Shown: positions 51,548-60,394 of the stretch, one piece after another | Layout of the letters: each line of letters begins with the position of its first letter | How positions within the stretch are numbered: position 1 is the stretch's first letter | Translations under genes and position numbers: made by a program | Notes under the pieces: generated by a model | Databases searched by the model: none | What the model saw: the letters and a program-made list of their open reading frames with translations, nothing else | What the model was told of the DNA's origin: nothing | Origin: CBDCYN01 sp965224205 | Lineage (GTDB): Bacteria; Planctomycetota; Phycisphaerae; Phycisphaerales; Phycisphaeraceae | DNA length: 64,000 nucleotides | Direction of reading: 5' to 3' | Assembly: GCA_965224205.1 (NCBI GenBank) | Contig: CBDCYN010000016.1 | Location: 62,001-126,000 of the forward strand

Positions 51548-53386
51548 CTATCCCAACTCGACCGGTTCATGGGCGTAAGTGTAAGGCCGGCCGCTCTGGT
51601 GGGCGAACATCAACACCGCGACCATGGTCAGCGGCCCGACCCGGCCCAAGAACATCGCTGCCATGACCGTGATCTTACCGAAAGCGGTCAGGTCCGGCGT
51701 GATCCCCAGCGATAGACCGGTCGTGCTCGCGGCGCTGACCGCCTCAAAAAAGATCTTCTCAAACGGGTACGGTTCGCTTAGGCAAAGCAGCCCCGTGGTC
51801 ACCGCGACCAGGCCGATAAACGCGCACGCGAGTGTCGCCGCTTTGCGGATCAGCTCCTCGCGCACCCCACGTGAGAACGCCTCGGTCACCCGCCGGTTCC
51901 GCGAGGTCGCCATCACGGTCAATACCAGCAGTGCCACGGTCGCGGTCTTGATCCCACCGCCCGTCCCGCCGGGGCTGGCGCCGATCGTCATCAGGGTCAT
52001 GACCGTAAACCGACCCACCGGGCTGACGTCTTCCATCGCGACCGTGTTGAACCCCGCGGTCCGGGCCGAGACCGACAAGAATCCCGCATCAGCCACCACG
52101 CCACCCACCCGCCTCAGTGTCAGCGGCGGCAGCGGATCCTGATTCGCGGTCACCCCTTGTTGGAAGATCTCATTAACGTAAGGCTTGAGCTGGCCGATCG
52201 TCAGGACCGCGACCCCGCCCAGGTACAGAATCGCTGTCGTGGTCAGCACCAGCTTCGTGTGCAGACGCAGGGTGTGGGCCCGGCGACCGATGGGGTGGCT
52301 GATCGAAAACCCCTTTCGCCATAACCGGCGCCGTGCCCGCCACTGCTGGCACGTCCACCGCCACAGGTCGTCAAGCACCGGGAACCCGATGCCACCGATC
52401 ACGATCAGCGGGACGACCACGCCGTGAGCCAAAAACGAATACCGGTACGACTCAAGGCTGTCGCTTTGGAGGGCAAACCCGGCGTTGCAGAACGCGCTGA
52501 CTGAGTGGAACAGGCTCAACCCAAACCGATGCTGTTCGGTAAGATCCCCTTCCCACATCGGCATCAATAGCGCAGCGCCGATCAGCTCGATCGCGATCGT
52601 GGTCGCCACCACAAACCGCACGTACGACGCCACCTTGCGCAGCGGCAGGTCGTGGAGCATGGACCGCAAACTCAGATCCTCGCGCAGGGACCGCTGCGTG
52701 CCCAGCATCATCGCCAGCACCGAACCGAACACCACGATCCCTAATCCACCAAGCTGGATGAACACGCCCACCACCGCCTGCCCAAACGGGGTGAATTGCG
52801 TGGCGGTGTCGCGCACGATCAGCCCCGTGACACAGACCGCGCTGGTCATCGTAAAGGCCGCGTCGATCCAGGATAGGTCCTGACCCGGCGGCACTGCCAC
52901 GGGGATCTTCACCAGCAGCGTGCCGATCATGATCATGGATAAGAAGCTGACCGGCAGTAGGGCCCCGGGGCGGTGGAATTTTCTCGACAACGCCACCTGG
53001 AGCCGCCAAAGCTCCGTAATCAGCAGCAGCACCGATGCGGCTTCAACCAATCGCCAGCCCCAAGGTTGGGCCCAGACCGCGGTGACCACCATGCCCACCG
53101 CCGCGGTGGCCATCATCAACCCATCAATCCAGTCGGGTTTGACGTCCGCCAGCGGCAGCCGACCTCGCCTCGAGCCCCACCAGACATCAAAGCTGTAAAT
53201 CACCAGCAAGGCAACCTCGGCCCCGTGGATCGCCCATAACGGCAGGAGTGAGGCGCGGAACCCGTGTTCATACACCACCGCGGCCACCGCCGCCCCCATC
53301 AGGGCGATCCGAGCGGCCATCACGTCCATGCGCACTTCTTGAACCGGTTGGCTAGCAACCTTGATTCTGGTGGTGTCGTGTGACAT
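51548..53386 (-). CDS. ktrB: Ktr-type potassium transporter subunit KtrB, with extended N-terminus
   Basis: 612 residues, longer than typical KtrB (about 450), because of an added N-terminal membrane region of about 150 residues with four to five hydrophobic segments. The selectivity loops follow at SAVCVTGLIV, SAFCNAGFAL, SARTAGFNTV and SAASTTGLSL, each with the conserved Gly. GASPGGTGGGIKTATVALL is the gating-loop motif. ATG 53386 (MSHDTT) is the likeliest start, since the codons further up to 53425 add nothing conserved. It pairs with KtrA for Na+-dependent K+ uptake. Confidence 0.9.
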   Translation of the reverse strand: MSHDTTRIKVASQPVQEVRMDVMAARIALMGAAVAAVVYEHGFRASLLPLWAIHGAEVALLVIYSFDVWWGSRRGRLPLADVKPDWIDGLMMATAAVGMVVTAVWAQPWGWRLVEAASVLLLITELWRLQVALSRKFHRPGALLPVSFLSMIMIGTLLVKIPVAVPPGQDLSWIDAAFTMTSAVCVTGLIVRDTATQFTPFGQAVVGVFIQLGGLGIVVFGSVLAMMLGTQRSLREDLSLRSMLHDLPLRKVASYVRFVVATTIAIELIGAALLMPMWEGDLTEQHRFGLSLFHSVSAFCNAGFALQSDSLESYRYSFLAHGVVVPLIVIGGIGFPVLDDLWRWTCQQWRARRRLWRKGFSISHPIGRRAHTLRLHTKLVLTTTAILYLGGVAVLTIGQLKPYVNEIFQQGVTANQDPLPPLTLRRVGGVVADAGFLSVSARTAGFNTVAMEDVSPVGRFTVMTLMTIGASPGGTGGGIKTATVALLVLTVMATSRNRRVTEAFSRGVREELIRKAATLACAFIGLVAVTTGLLCLSEPYPFEKIFFEAVSAASTTGLSLGITPDLTAFGKITVMAAMFLGRVGPLTMVAVLMFAHQSGRPYTYAHEPVELG

Positions 53387-53568
53387 GGCCCGTGCGATGG
53401 TAGTGGCTCCAACCCCGCCCGCCAAGCGTCGTCAAACAAGGCGATATCATGTGGATACAATCGTGACCATTTCGGTCCCTGAGACCTGAGACGGTCGGGT
53501 ATAACCAGGCTCGGTGCTCAACGAAACCGACAAACTGATCCACGACGTCATTTTCTTAAGAGTTTTCC

Positions 53569-54315
53569 ATGAGCGACTCCACGGATTGGATCGACAACCT
53601 CAGGGGACGATTCCTCGTCTTTGACGGCCCCGATGGCAGCGGCAAGACCACCATGTGCCGGCGGTTTGCTCAAGCCGTCGAAGCCGCGGGCGTTAAAGTG
53701 TGCGCCGTCCGCGAGCCGGGCGGGACCGCGATCAGCGAGCAGATCCGTGCCTTGTTGTTGGATGTGGGCAACGATGACATCGACCCGAGGTGCGAGATGC
53801 TGCTGTACATGGCCAGCCGGGCCCAGCTCATCGCTCAACGGATCGTCCCAGCATTAAAAAACGACGAGCTGGTCTTAGCGGATCGTTTTATCAGCTCGAC
53901 CCTCGCTTACCAAGGCACCGCGGGGGGCCTGGATCATCGCGACATCCTTGAAGCCGGCAGAATCGCCTTAAACGGCTGCTGGCCCGATCTTGTGGTCATC
54001 TTCGATATCGACGAGCAGACCGCCGCCGAGCGGCTGACCGGTAAACCGAAGCGAAAGAAACGAGAGGCCAACCCGGTCGAGCCGGGGTTGTTTTCGGATC
54101 GGATGGAAAGTAAAGGCCTCGACTACCACCGGGCGGTGCGTCAAGGCTATCTTCAGCAGGTTCAAGCGCATCCCGAAGAGTACCTCGTGATCGATGCCTC
54201 GAAGGGCACGGACCGTGTGTACGATGAGCTACTCGCGGTGTTACGTGAAAGAATCGTCGATCTCGTGGGCTACCCAGGGAAAGCTACCGATGCCCTGAAC
54301 AAGCCGCGACCATGA
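53569..54315 (+). CDS. tmk: Thymidylate kinase
   Basis: A 248-residue P-loop kinase that converts dTMP to dTDP. FDGPDGSGKTTMCRRF (18-33) is the P-loop, REPGGTAISEQIR the DR(E)PGG motif and LADRFISSTLAYQG the conserved DR(Y/F/H) segment. A lid segment rich in Lys (PKRKKREANPVEPG) contains extra basic residues. The gene is monocistronic here. The last five codons overlap a copy of the GCCGCGACCATGA repeat, which appears to provide the stop. Confidence 0.93.
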   Translation: MSDSTDWIDNLRGRFLVFDGPDGSGKTTMCRRFAQAVEAAGVKVCAVREPGGTAISEQIRALLLDVGNDDIDPRCEMLLYMASRAQLIAQRIVPALKNDELVLADRFISSTLAYQGTAGGLDHRDILEAGRIALNGCWPDLVVIFDIDEQTAAERLTGKPKRKKREANPVEPGLFSDRMESKGLDYHRAVRQGYLQQVQAHPEEYLVIDASKGTDRVYDELLAVLRERIVDLVGYPGKATDALNKPRP

Positions 54316-54489
54316 AGAAAGGGTCTGTCGAGCACCTCGCTCGGAGGCAAAAAAACATTGCGTCTAGGGCTTTGTCACGTTTGAACTTTCGGATCAACGG
54401 CTCGGCGAGCCGAGCGCGTCAGCAAGCGGGTTCCTGATTGAACACCGGCAACGGCTCAAGAACCCGCTGCCTCACGGTTGCGGCTCGCT
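54301..54489. repeat. Copies of the GCCGCGACCATGAGGC repeat
   Basis: A partial copy at 54301-54316 (at the tmk 3' end) and an inverted copy at 54458-54489 (AAGAACCCGCTGCCTCACGG and following bases). Same family as 34931-35113. The rest of 54316-54574 contains no gene. Confidence 0.65.
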
Positions 54490-54574
54490 AGAAGGCTAAC
54501 CTGAATTGGGTCGCGGCTGAGCACCTAAGGCTGGAGGGACGTCGGGTCATTTCTGGTCGCGTTCCTACGGTCGA

Positions 54575-55249
54575 TCAAACGCCTCGATTCAGCCCTTCCA
54601 CCTTACCGATCAACCATTCGGCGAACCGCTGCTTGGTCACCCTCTGGGGGATCGGGGTGTCACGGTCGCCATGATCGGTGAGCCACACGGGGGTGATCGA
54701 GTCGTGCTCCATCGTCCCCAGCGGGTTGGCCACGATGGCGTCCACCCCTTTTCGCTTCATCTTGTCGATCGCCCGCTTTTCGAGGTGACCGGCTTCCTCA
54801 AGCGCAAACGCGATGACCCGCTGATGCGGTTTTTTGTAGGCGGCCATCAAGGCGACCAGGTCTGGGGTAGGGCTTAGCCGCAGCACCAGTTCCTGTTGAG
54901 CGGAGCGTGGGATTTTCCCTTCCGTGACACCGACAGGCCGGTAATCTGCCACCGCCGCGGCCATGATCAGCACGTCGTGATCCGGCCAATGGGCCTCGAG
55001 CAGCTGCTTGAGCTCCGCAGAGGATTCGAAGCGATACGTCCGGTACGAATAGCCCGCAACAGAGGGGGGCAGCCCTTTTGAGTTTGTGGAATCACAGGCC
55101 CCGGGGCCCAGCAAGAGCGTGGTCCGGTGTCCGGTCTGGGCCGCGGCCACAGCGATCGCCAGCCCGGTCTTGCCGCTAGAACGATTGGAAATGAACCGCA
55201 CCGCGTCGATCGGTTCACGTGTCGGCCCAGCCGTGATGAGGATATTCAT
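54575..55249 (-). CDS. coaB: Phosphopantothenate-cysteine ligase domain protein (CoaB)
   Basis: A 224-residue stand-alone CoaB. MNILITAGPTREPIDAVRFI and SNRSSGKTGLAIA are the nucleotide-binding signature, MAAAVADYRPVGVTEGKIPR the dimer and substrate loop, and RVIAFALE...A-NPLG the CTP-site stretch. It ligates cysteine to 4'-phosphopantothenate in coenzyme A synthesis. In most bacteria it is fused to CoaC; here the decarboxylase half is absent and must be elsewhere. ATG 55249 matches the family start. Confidence 0.9.
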   Translation of the reverse strand: MNILITAGPTREPIDAVRFISNRSSGKTGLAIAVAAAQTGHRTTLLLGPGACDSTNSKGLPPSVAGYSYRTYRFESSAELKQLLEAHWPDHDVLIMAAAVADYRPVGVTEGKIPRSAQQELVLRLSPTPDLVALMAAYKKPHQRVIAFALEEAGHLEKRAIDKMKRKGVDAIVANPLGTMEHDSITPVWLTDHGDRDTPIPQRVTKQRFAEWLIGKVEGLNRGV

Positions 55250-55500
55250 CGCCCAGCTGAGCATATCCAGGATCTCCCATAAAAACCATCCTGGCGTAAG
55301 TATTGATTATTGGAACCCAAACCGATACTATTAAAAGTTACAACTCACTGCGAATGCTAAATGATCACAGACGATCAGGCGTCGATTCGCTATTTTCAAC
55401 TTGTACGTGAATCTGACCAATTCCTTAGGACTCGATCCAAGTCATAGGAAAACACCTAGATTGGGGATAGCCTGCGGTGTGGTTTTTCCAAACCTCCAGG

Positions 55501-55614
55501 TATAAGCGGGTCCTGGTCGAGGTTACGGACCACTTGTGTACGCGGCGAGGGAAATCTTGGAAATCCGAGGGTCGAACTCACCTTCGACGCGGTAAAATGA
55601 TCCCCGGGTAGTAT
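55501..55614 (-). repeat. 105-bp interspersed repeat, copy 6 (degenerate)
   Basis: Minus orientation. TGTGTACGCGGCGAGGGAAA and CGACGCGGTA are well kept, the ends are not. It lies in the 600-bp spacer between coaB and the FHA-domain gene; nothing else in 55250-55849 was recognised. Confidence 0.6.
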
Positions 55615-55849
55615 GTTTTCGGTCGATGGGTGTCCGTGGTTCCTATAGGACGCTAGGGTTTAGTAGGAGGAGGCCACACCCGCGACCAAGGTTCTGGTCA
55701 GCGGGGCCCCATTGATACCAGCCCCTTGTGCGATCCGCTGGATCTTGGTCGTCCTTTGCATTCAAAACGCAGCGAGGGAACGATGCCCCTATAGTTATGA
55801 GGGAGCCGGATAAAGAGATGATCCTCGCTGCGACACACGGAGTTTGAAG

Positions 55850-57637
55850 ATGTTTGTTCTCATCGCCGCCAATGGGCCCGACAAGGGTCGGGTCTTCGAG
55901 TGCCCCGACGGGGAGTCGTGGGTCATCGGCCGTGGCAGCGGCCCGCGTTGCCTGTTGGATAACACGACCTCACGGATGCACGCGGAAGTTACCTGCCGCG
56001 ATGGCCAATGGTACGTTCACGACTTGCAGTCCACCAACGGCACCTATCTCAATGGTCAGAAGATCGTCGGCGAAACGCCGATCCAGGAGGGCGACCGGAT
56101 CCAACTGGGCTGCACCCAGCTGCTCGTGTCCTCAGCCCACAACGATGCGACCATCGCCGGCAACGTCGCGCTGGTGCCGACGGGCCGACCGGCCTACCCA
56201 GGGGCCGATCCAGAAGGCGAACACCACTACGGGCCGCTGGCTCATGCGAGGGGCGGTTCAACCGAGCTGACGCTCCAGCACGGCAAGCACGCGTCACCGG
56301 CGGTGTCCCCCCACGCCGGCCCCCCCCAGTGGGTCCAGCGGCCACCGCCCAGCGCCCCGGCATCGATCGGCAAGTGGCTGGCCGTGCTCACCGCTGCGGT
56401 GATCGTTTATTTCATGATCGATGTGTACAAGCAAGACCAGCTCGAGATCAAGCACTATATCCGCAGCATCCACGATCAGGTTCAGCAGCCCAAGCCCCCC
56501 CATCCCCAGCTCGACGAAAAATTCAACGCTTACATCGATACGATCGACGCCAAACACGAGCAACACAAAGCCAGCCTCCTCACCGAGGTCCGTGACGCGA
56601 TCCACACGCAACAGGCCAGACAAGAGGCTCAACAGAAGCAACTCGATGAGATCCAGACCGCCCTTCGTCAGCCCCCGCGGCTCGATGAGCAGGCCTTGGC
56701 GGATAAACTCGCCGCCGCAGTCCAACCGCCCACTCCCCCGGTCCAGGATCCGCCCCAAAACAGCAGTGCCGAGGTTCTTAAGAACAGCCTGGCCCAGCTC
56801 CAGCTCCAGCTCCAAAAGCTCTTAGACGAGGTCGGCGCCCTCAAATCACAGCAGGCGCAGCCGGATCCGCTCTCACACTCGACGGGCAGCCAGGCCACGT
56901 CCCACGTCCCGCCCCCAACGGCCGAGGCTCAAGAACCGCCCGTCTTGCTGCCCGAAACCACGGGTCAAGACCGCCAAGCCACCGCATCACCCGACGGATT
57001 GGGGCCCCATCAATTGCGTGGATTCAACCGGGTGGTGTTCCTCGTCGATGCCTCGGGGTCGCTTATCGATTCGATGCCGCAGGTGATTCAAGAGGTCAGC
57101 CGATCCATTGAACATCTCGAGCCTGGGCAGGATTTCTCGGTCATCTTCTATCAAAACGATGGGGTGATCGAGGTGCCGCCCACCGGGCTAAAATCCGCCG
57201 CTGACTCGATGAAGAAGGAGGTCCAAGCTTGGATCCGTCCCGGGACCGGGCACGTCTTGCCCCGTGGGTCGTCCAACCCGCTCGACGCCCTGCACCGGGC
57301 GATGGACTACGCCCCCGACCTGCTTTGCCTCTACTCCGATACGATCACGGGTTCCCGACCCGATGAGATCAGCCATCATCGACTGCTCCAGGAGCTCGAC
57401 AGGATCAATAAGGGCCGGCGCACCAAAATCAACACGGTCCAGTTCTTCTACAACGACCCCCAACAGACGCTCAAGACGATCGCGTTCGAACACGGCGGCA
57501 CGTACCACTTCATCGAGGAACCCAAGCCCGAGGATTTCCCGGACGTCCCGGACCTGCTATCCGATTCGTTCCACGATCAGCTGCCCCCCGAACCCATTCA
57601 AGGCTCTGAACGCCCGGTCGATTCCGATCCGGGTTAG
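55850..57637 (+). CDS. FHA - transmembrane - coiled coil - von Willebrand A protein
   Basis: 595 residues. FHA domain at 1-90 (VIGRGSGPRCLLDNTTSRMH, then LQSTNGTYLNG), a Pro-rich linker, one membrane helix at about 176-193 (WLAVLTAAVIVYFMIDVYKQ), a Gln/Glu-rich coiled coil at about 205-330 and a C-terminal vWA domain at about 388-570 with the MIDAS start LVDASGS. Cytosolic FHA domains bind phosphothreonine, so this could transmit a kinase signal across the membrane, but the partner is unknown. ATG 55850 has GGAG about 8 bases upstream. Confidence 0.85.
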   Translation: MFVLIAANGPDKGRVFECPDGESWVIGRGSGPRCLLDNTTSRMHAEVTCRDGQWYVHDLQSTNGTYLNGQKIVGETPIQEGDRIQLGCTQLLVSSAHNDATIAGNVALVPTGRPAYPGADPEGEHHYGPLAHARGGSTELTLQHGKHASPAVSPHAGPPQWVQRPPPSAPASIGKWLAVLTAAVIVYFMIDVYKQDQLEIKHYIRSIHDQVQQPKPPHPQLDEKFNAYIDTIDAKHEQHKASLLTEVRDAIHTQQARQEAQQKQLDEIQTALRQPPRLDEQALADKLAAAVQPPTPPVQDPPQNSSAEVLKNSLAQLQLQLQKLLDEVGALKSQQAQPDPLSHSTGSQATSHVPPPTAEAQEPPVLLPETTGQDRQATASPDGLGPHQLRGFNRVVFLVDASGSLIDSMPQVIQEVSRSIEHLEPGQDFSVIFYQNDGVIEVPPTGLKSAADSMKKEVQAWIRPGTGHVLPRGSSNPLDALHRAMDYAPDLLCLYSDTITGSRPDEISHHRLLQELDRINKGRRTKINTVQFFYNDPQQTLKTIAFEHGGTYHFIEEPKPEDFPDVPDLLSDSFHDQLPPEPIQGSERPVDSDPG

Positions 57638-57881
57638 GGGCATTGCAGCCGGACGAAAGAACACGCTCGACCAGAGCGAGAGAGGCGGGGGATAAGGGCG
57701 ACATGATTTCATGCGTCGATTGAGTAGGTATTGCTTTCGGGTGGCTTGGCTCCATCCTGTCCCCTCAACAGCAAAATCCCATCGGTGCTGGCAACTTCTT
57801 CTTAGAGGGTCTATGATAACCTGTCGGTATCGTAGGAGGGGCCCTGTATGAGTGTTTTGGGTCCAGGTAGTTAGGAAAACC

Positions 57882-58145
57882 ATGGGACATGAAGCCGCCG
57901 TACCAGGCCCCACCACGAGCATCTTCGAGCGTGTCGGTGAGGTGATCGACCGTATCCGTCCCGCGGTTCAATCCGATGGGGGCGATGTGGAACTGGTCGA
58001 AGTCACCGATGACGGGGTCGTGCGTGTTCGGCTTCACGGCGCCTGTGTTGGATGCCCCTCAAGCACGATGACGCTGCAGATGGGGATTGAACGCAACCTC
58101 CGCGAGCGAGTACCGGGTGTGGTCGCCGTGGAGCAGATCATATAG
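57882..58145 (+). CDS. NifU C-terminal-type iron-sulfur scaffold protein
   Basis: 87 residues consisting only of the NFU domain: RIRPAVQSDGGDVELVEVTD, then RLHGACVGCPSSTMTLQMGI with the CxxC pair C55/C58, and ERVPGVVAVEQI. The Cys pair carries a transient [4Fe-4S] cluster for delivery to apo-proteins. No SufBCD or Isc genes are nearby. AGGA precedes ATG 57882; csrA follows 287 bp downstream on the same strand. Confidence 0.92.
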   Translation: MGHEAAVPGPTTSIFERVGEVIDRIRPAVQSDGGDVELVEVTDDGVVRVRLHGACVGCPSSTMTLQMGIERNLRERVPGVVAVEQII

Positions 58146-58432
58146 TGTTGATCCCGCGGCGGGTACGAAGTGGATGAGCCGGTTATGTCTGGCCTGCCTA
58201 GAATAGCAGGAATCGATCCAGATCGGCCAATACCGCATTCACGCCCCGCGGGTATCGTTCTTGACCGCGGTTCCGCGGTCGTCGGATGCCCCAGGGATGG
58301 GACCCCGAGGTCAATAGCATCACAAGCCACGGCTGGCTGAAACGGCGGCTCTTTGAGCTCGACAGCTGCTGCATGATAACGGCTTGTCGGAGCTGGTCCC
58401 CGCTCGTTTCGTGAAGGCGAGGAGAGCCAACA

Positions 58433-58687
58433 ATGCTTGCGCTAACCCGACGAGTCGGTGAAGAAATCGTCATCGGAGACCCTGCTAAGCCGTTAGGGGT
58501 GATCCGGGTGGTGAACATCCGCGGGGACAAAGTGCGCCTGTCGTTCGATTTCCCCAAGGACACCCCTATCAACCGCCGAGAACTGGCTGATCAGAAAGCC
58601 CATGGTCAGCTCCAGCCCAGCTCTTTGACCCAACGGGCCACCAACGACTATCCCGTCCCACGGGTGTCGCCGCCAACCCGCGAATAG
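58433..58687 (+). CDS. csrA: Carbon storage regulator CsrA
   Basis: 84 residues. MLALTRRVGEEIVIGDPAKP, then RVVNIRGDKVRLSFDFPKDT and INRREL, is the CsrA RNA-binding fold; the key Arg near the end (RREL) is kept. The C-terminal about 30 residues form a Ser/Pro-rich tail. CsrA binds GGA motifs in mRNA leaders and controls translation; its own leader has GAGGAG, which may give autoregulation. AGGAG lies 9 bases before ATG 58433. Confidence 0.93.
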   Translation: MLALTRRVGEEIVIGDPAKPLGVIRVVNIRGDKVRLSFDFPKDTPINRRELADQKAHGQLQPSSLTQRATNDYPVPRVSPPTRE

Positions 58688-58743
58688 AAGAGCCGCGCAC
58701 TCCGGGGCATCTCCCGACCTGGCGTGCCAACATCTGTAGCGAG

Positions 58744-59279
58744 CTACGACCGTAAAAAATGGGGTTTGGACCGAATATGAGCGGGGAAGTGCGTGGGGGC
58801 CGCCGACGACGACTTGGCCGCCTCCCCCACCGGTAGCTCGGCAAACCTCGGACGGTGGCTCTTGAACACCACCACTCCCCGGGTTAACACGTTGTAACGG
58901 ACCACGAGGGTGTTGTTTTTCAAGCCCCCGAGCCGCCGGTCCGCGAATACACGCTTGAGCACGGCTTCGAGCCCTTCGTCACCGTACTTGGGGCGCTGGC
59001 CCCTGAGACACGGTGGGGGCAATCGATCCTATAGCCGCGATGCGGTGCTGGGGAAGACTTCCCAGCCCATCTGGCGGTACATGTGGAGATCTTGGAAGCC
59101 GGGATCCGCACCGCGACCCCACAAGCGAGGATGCTGCCCGTGGATGTGCCCGCGACCAGGTGACCAGGTCGACACCCAGTTTATGCTCGAGCTGGTCGAG
59201 CCATGCCACGGCCTGACCCCTACGGATCCCGCCGCCATCGAGTGACAGGACACGGTAGCATTTCTTCGACTGAGCCATG
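58744..59279 (-). pseudogene. Patatin-like phospholipase remnant
   Basis: Reading right to left, MAQSKKCYRVLSLDGGGIRR and QAVAWLDQLEHKLGVDL give the oxyanion loop. An 8-bp tandem duplication (CCTGGTCA) then shifts the frame, after which VAGTSTGSILACGVA carries the nucleophile motif GTSTG. A further one-base shift leads to MYRQMGWEVFPSTASRL, a TAG replacing Trp, then DRLPPPCLRGQRPKYGDEGL and on to SSSAAPTHFPAH, after which the catalytic DGG part is missing. So the gene has at least two frameshifts, a nonsense codon and a truncation: it is dead. Confidence 0.85.
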
Positions 59280-59281
59280 TT

Positions 59282-59388
59282 TATACCCACCCCGGATGAA
59301 AATACGGCGTGACTCATGTACGCGGCAGGGAGGTTTTCGGGGTCTCATCCAGCACCGACGCGGTGTTTGGAAACGCGTCGCGATCCAT
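59282..59388 (-). repeat. 105-bp interspersed repeat, copy 7
   Basis: Minus-orientation copy with TATACCCACCCCGGATGAAA, CGGCGTGACTCATGTACGCG and CACCGACGCGGTGT. Its outer end begins 3 bp after the patatin start codon; the far end touches the mqnD stop at 59391. Confidence 0.75.
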
Positions 59389-59390
59389 GC

Positions 59391-60308
59391 TTACCCCGGA
59401 TCGATAAAGTCGATCGAACCGCAGTCGGGGACCAAGCCCGCCTCGGCGCCCTCTTGAAGCAGTCGGCCCACCGCCTCGCGACCCGTGAGGCCGTAATCGA
59501 GGGTCCAATCGTTGACGTACATCCCCACGAACCGGTCGGCCAGGTCGCGGCCCATGTCCCGGGCGTAGTTGAGCGCGTAGCGGATCGCCTCGTCCCGGTG
59601 GTCGAGCGCGTGGCGGATCGAACGAAGCAGCACCGAGCAGATCGGGCCCATCTCCGAGCCCAGGTCACGGCGGATCGCGTTTCCCCCCAACGGCAGGGGC
59701 AACCCACGCGATTCTTTCCACCATTGGCCCAGGTCCGCTACGCACCGCAACCCGGCGTGGGTATAGGTGAGCTGCCCCTCGTGAATGATCAGCCCCGCGT
59801 CGAACCGCCCTTCGGAAACGGCCGGGATGATCTGATCGAACATCACCACCTCGTGGTTGATTGCCTCGGTCGGCTGGTCGACCCCCTCATCGCGCAATAG
59901 CAGCATCAGCGCCAGGAACGCGGTCGTGCGCCGCCCAGGGACAGCGACCTTCACCCCCTTAACTAGGTCACGCACCGACCGGATCGGTGAATCCTCTTTA
60001 ACCACGACCATCGGCCCGTAGCCGTCCCCCATCGACGACCCGCAACTGGTCAACGCGTAGTCCTTAGCCACGAACGGGTACTGATGGATCGAGATCGCGG
60101 TAATTTCTAACTCCGCCCGCTGGGCCCGCTCATTGAGCGATTGGATGTCCTCGAGCACATGGACAAACCGGTACGTCCCGGTATCGATCGTGGAGGCGTG
60201 GCGGTCTTGATCGGTGTCCGGGGCCGCCAGGGGGTACCACATGAACGCGTCGTCGGGGTCGGGCGAGTGGCCGATGCGAAGGGTCCGGTTCTGGGTTTGT
60301 ATTGTCAT
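59391..60308 (-). CDS. mqnD: 1,4-dihydroxy-6-naphthoate synthase (menaquinone, futalosine pathway)
   Basis: A 305-residue periplasmic-binding-protein-like enzyme. RIGHSPDPDDAFMWYPLA, then HVLEDIQSLNERA, LEITAISIHQYPFVAKDYAL and SCGSSMGDGYGPMVVVKE are MqnD signatures. It converts cyclic dehypoxanthine futalosine to 1,4-dihydroxy-6-naphthoate, so this organism makes menaquinone through the futalosine route. ATG 60308 is preferred over GTG 60314. It lies 86 bp downstream of tyrS on the same strand; the two could share a transcript. Confidence 0.93.
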   Translation of the reverse strand: MTIQTQNRTLRIGHSPDPDDAFMWYPLAAPDTDQDRHASTIDTGTYRFVHVLEDIQSLNERAQRAELEITAISIHQYPFVAKDYALTSCGSSMGDGYGPMVVVKEDSPIRSVRDLVKGVKVAVPGRRTTAFLALMLLLRDEGVDQPTEAINHEVVMFDQIIPAVSEGRFDAGLIIHEGQLTYTHAGLRCVADLGQWWKESRGLPLPLGGNAIRRDLGSEMGPICSVLLRSIRHALDHRDEAIRYALNYARDMGRDLADRFVGMYVNDWTLDYGLTGREAVGRLLQEGAEAGLVPDCGSIDFIDPG

Positions 60309-60394
60309 GGTCACTATGTGATACGGGCTAGCCCGTGGTTTAGCAATGGTGAGGGTTCGACCCAGCGTTTCAGCTCCGGGTGATTCACGCGGGG

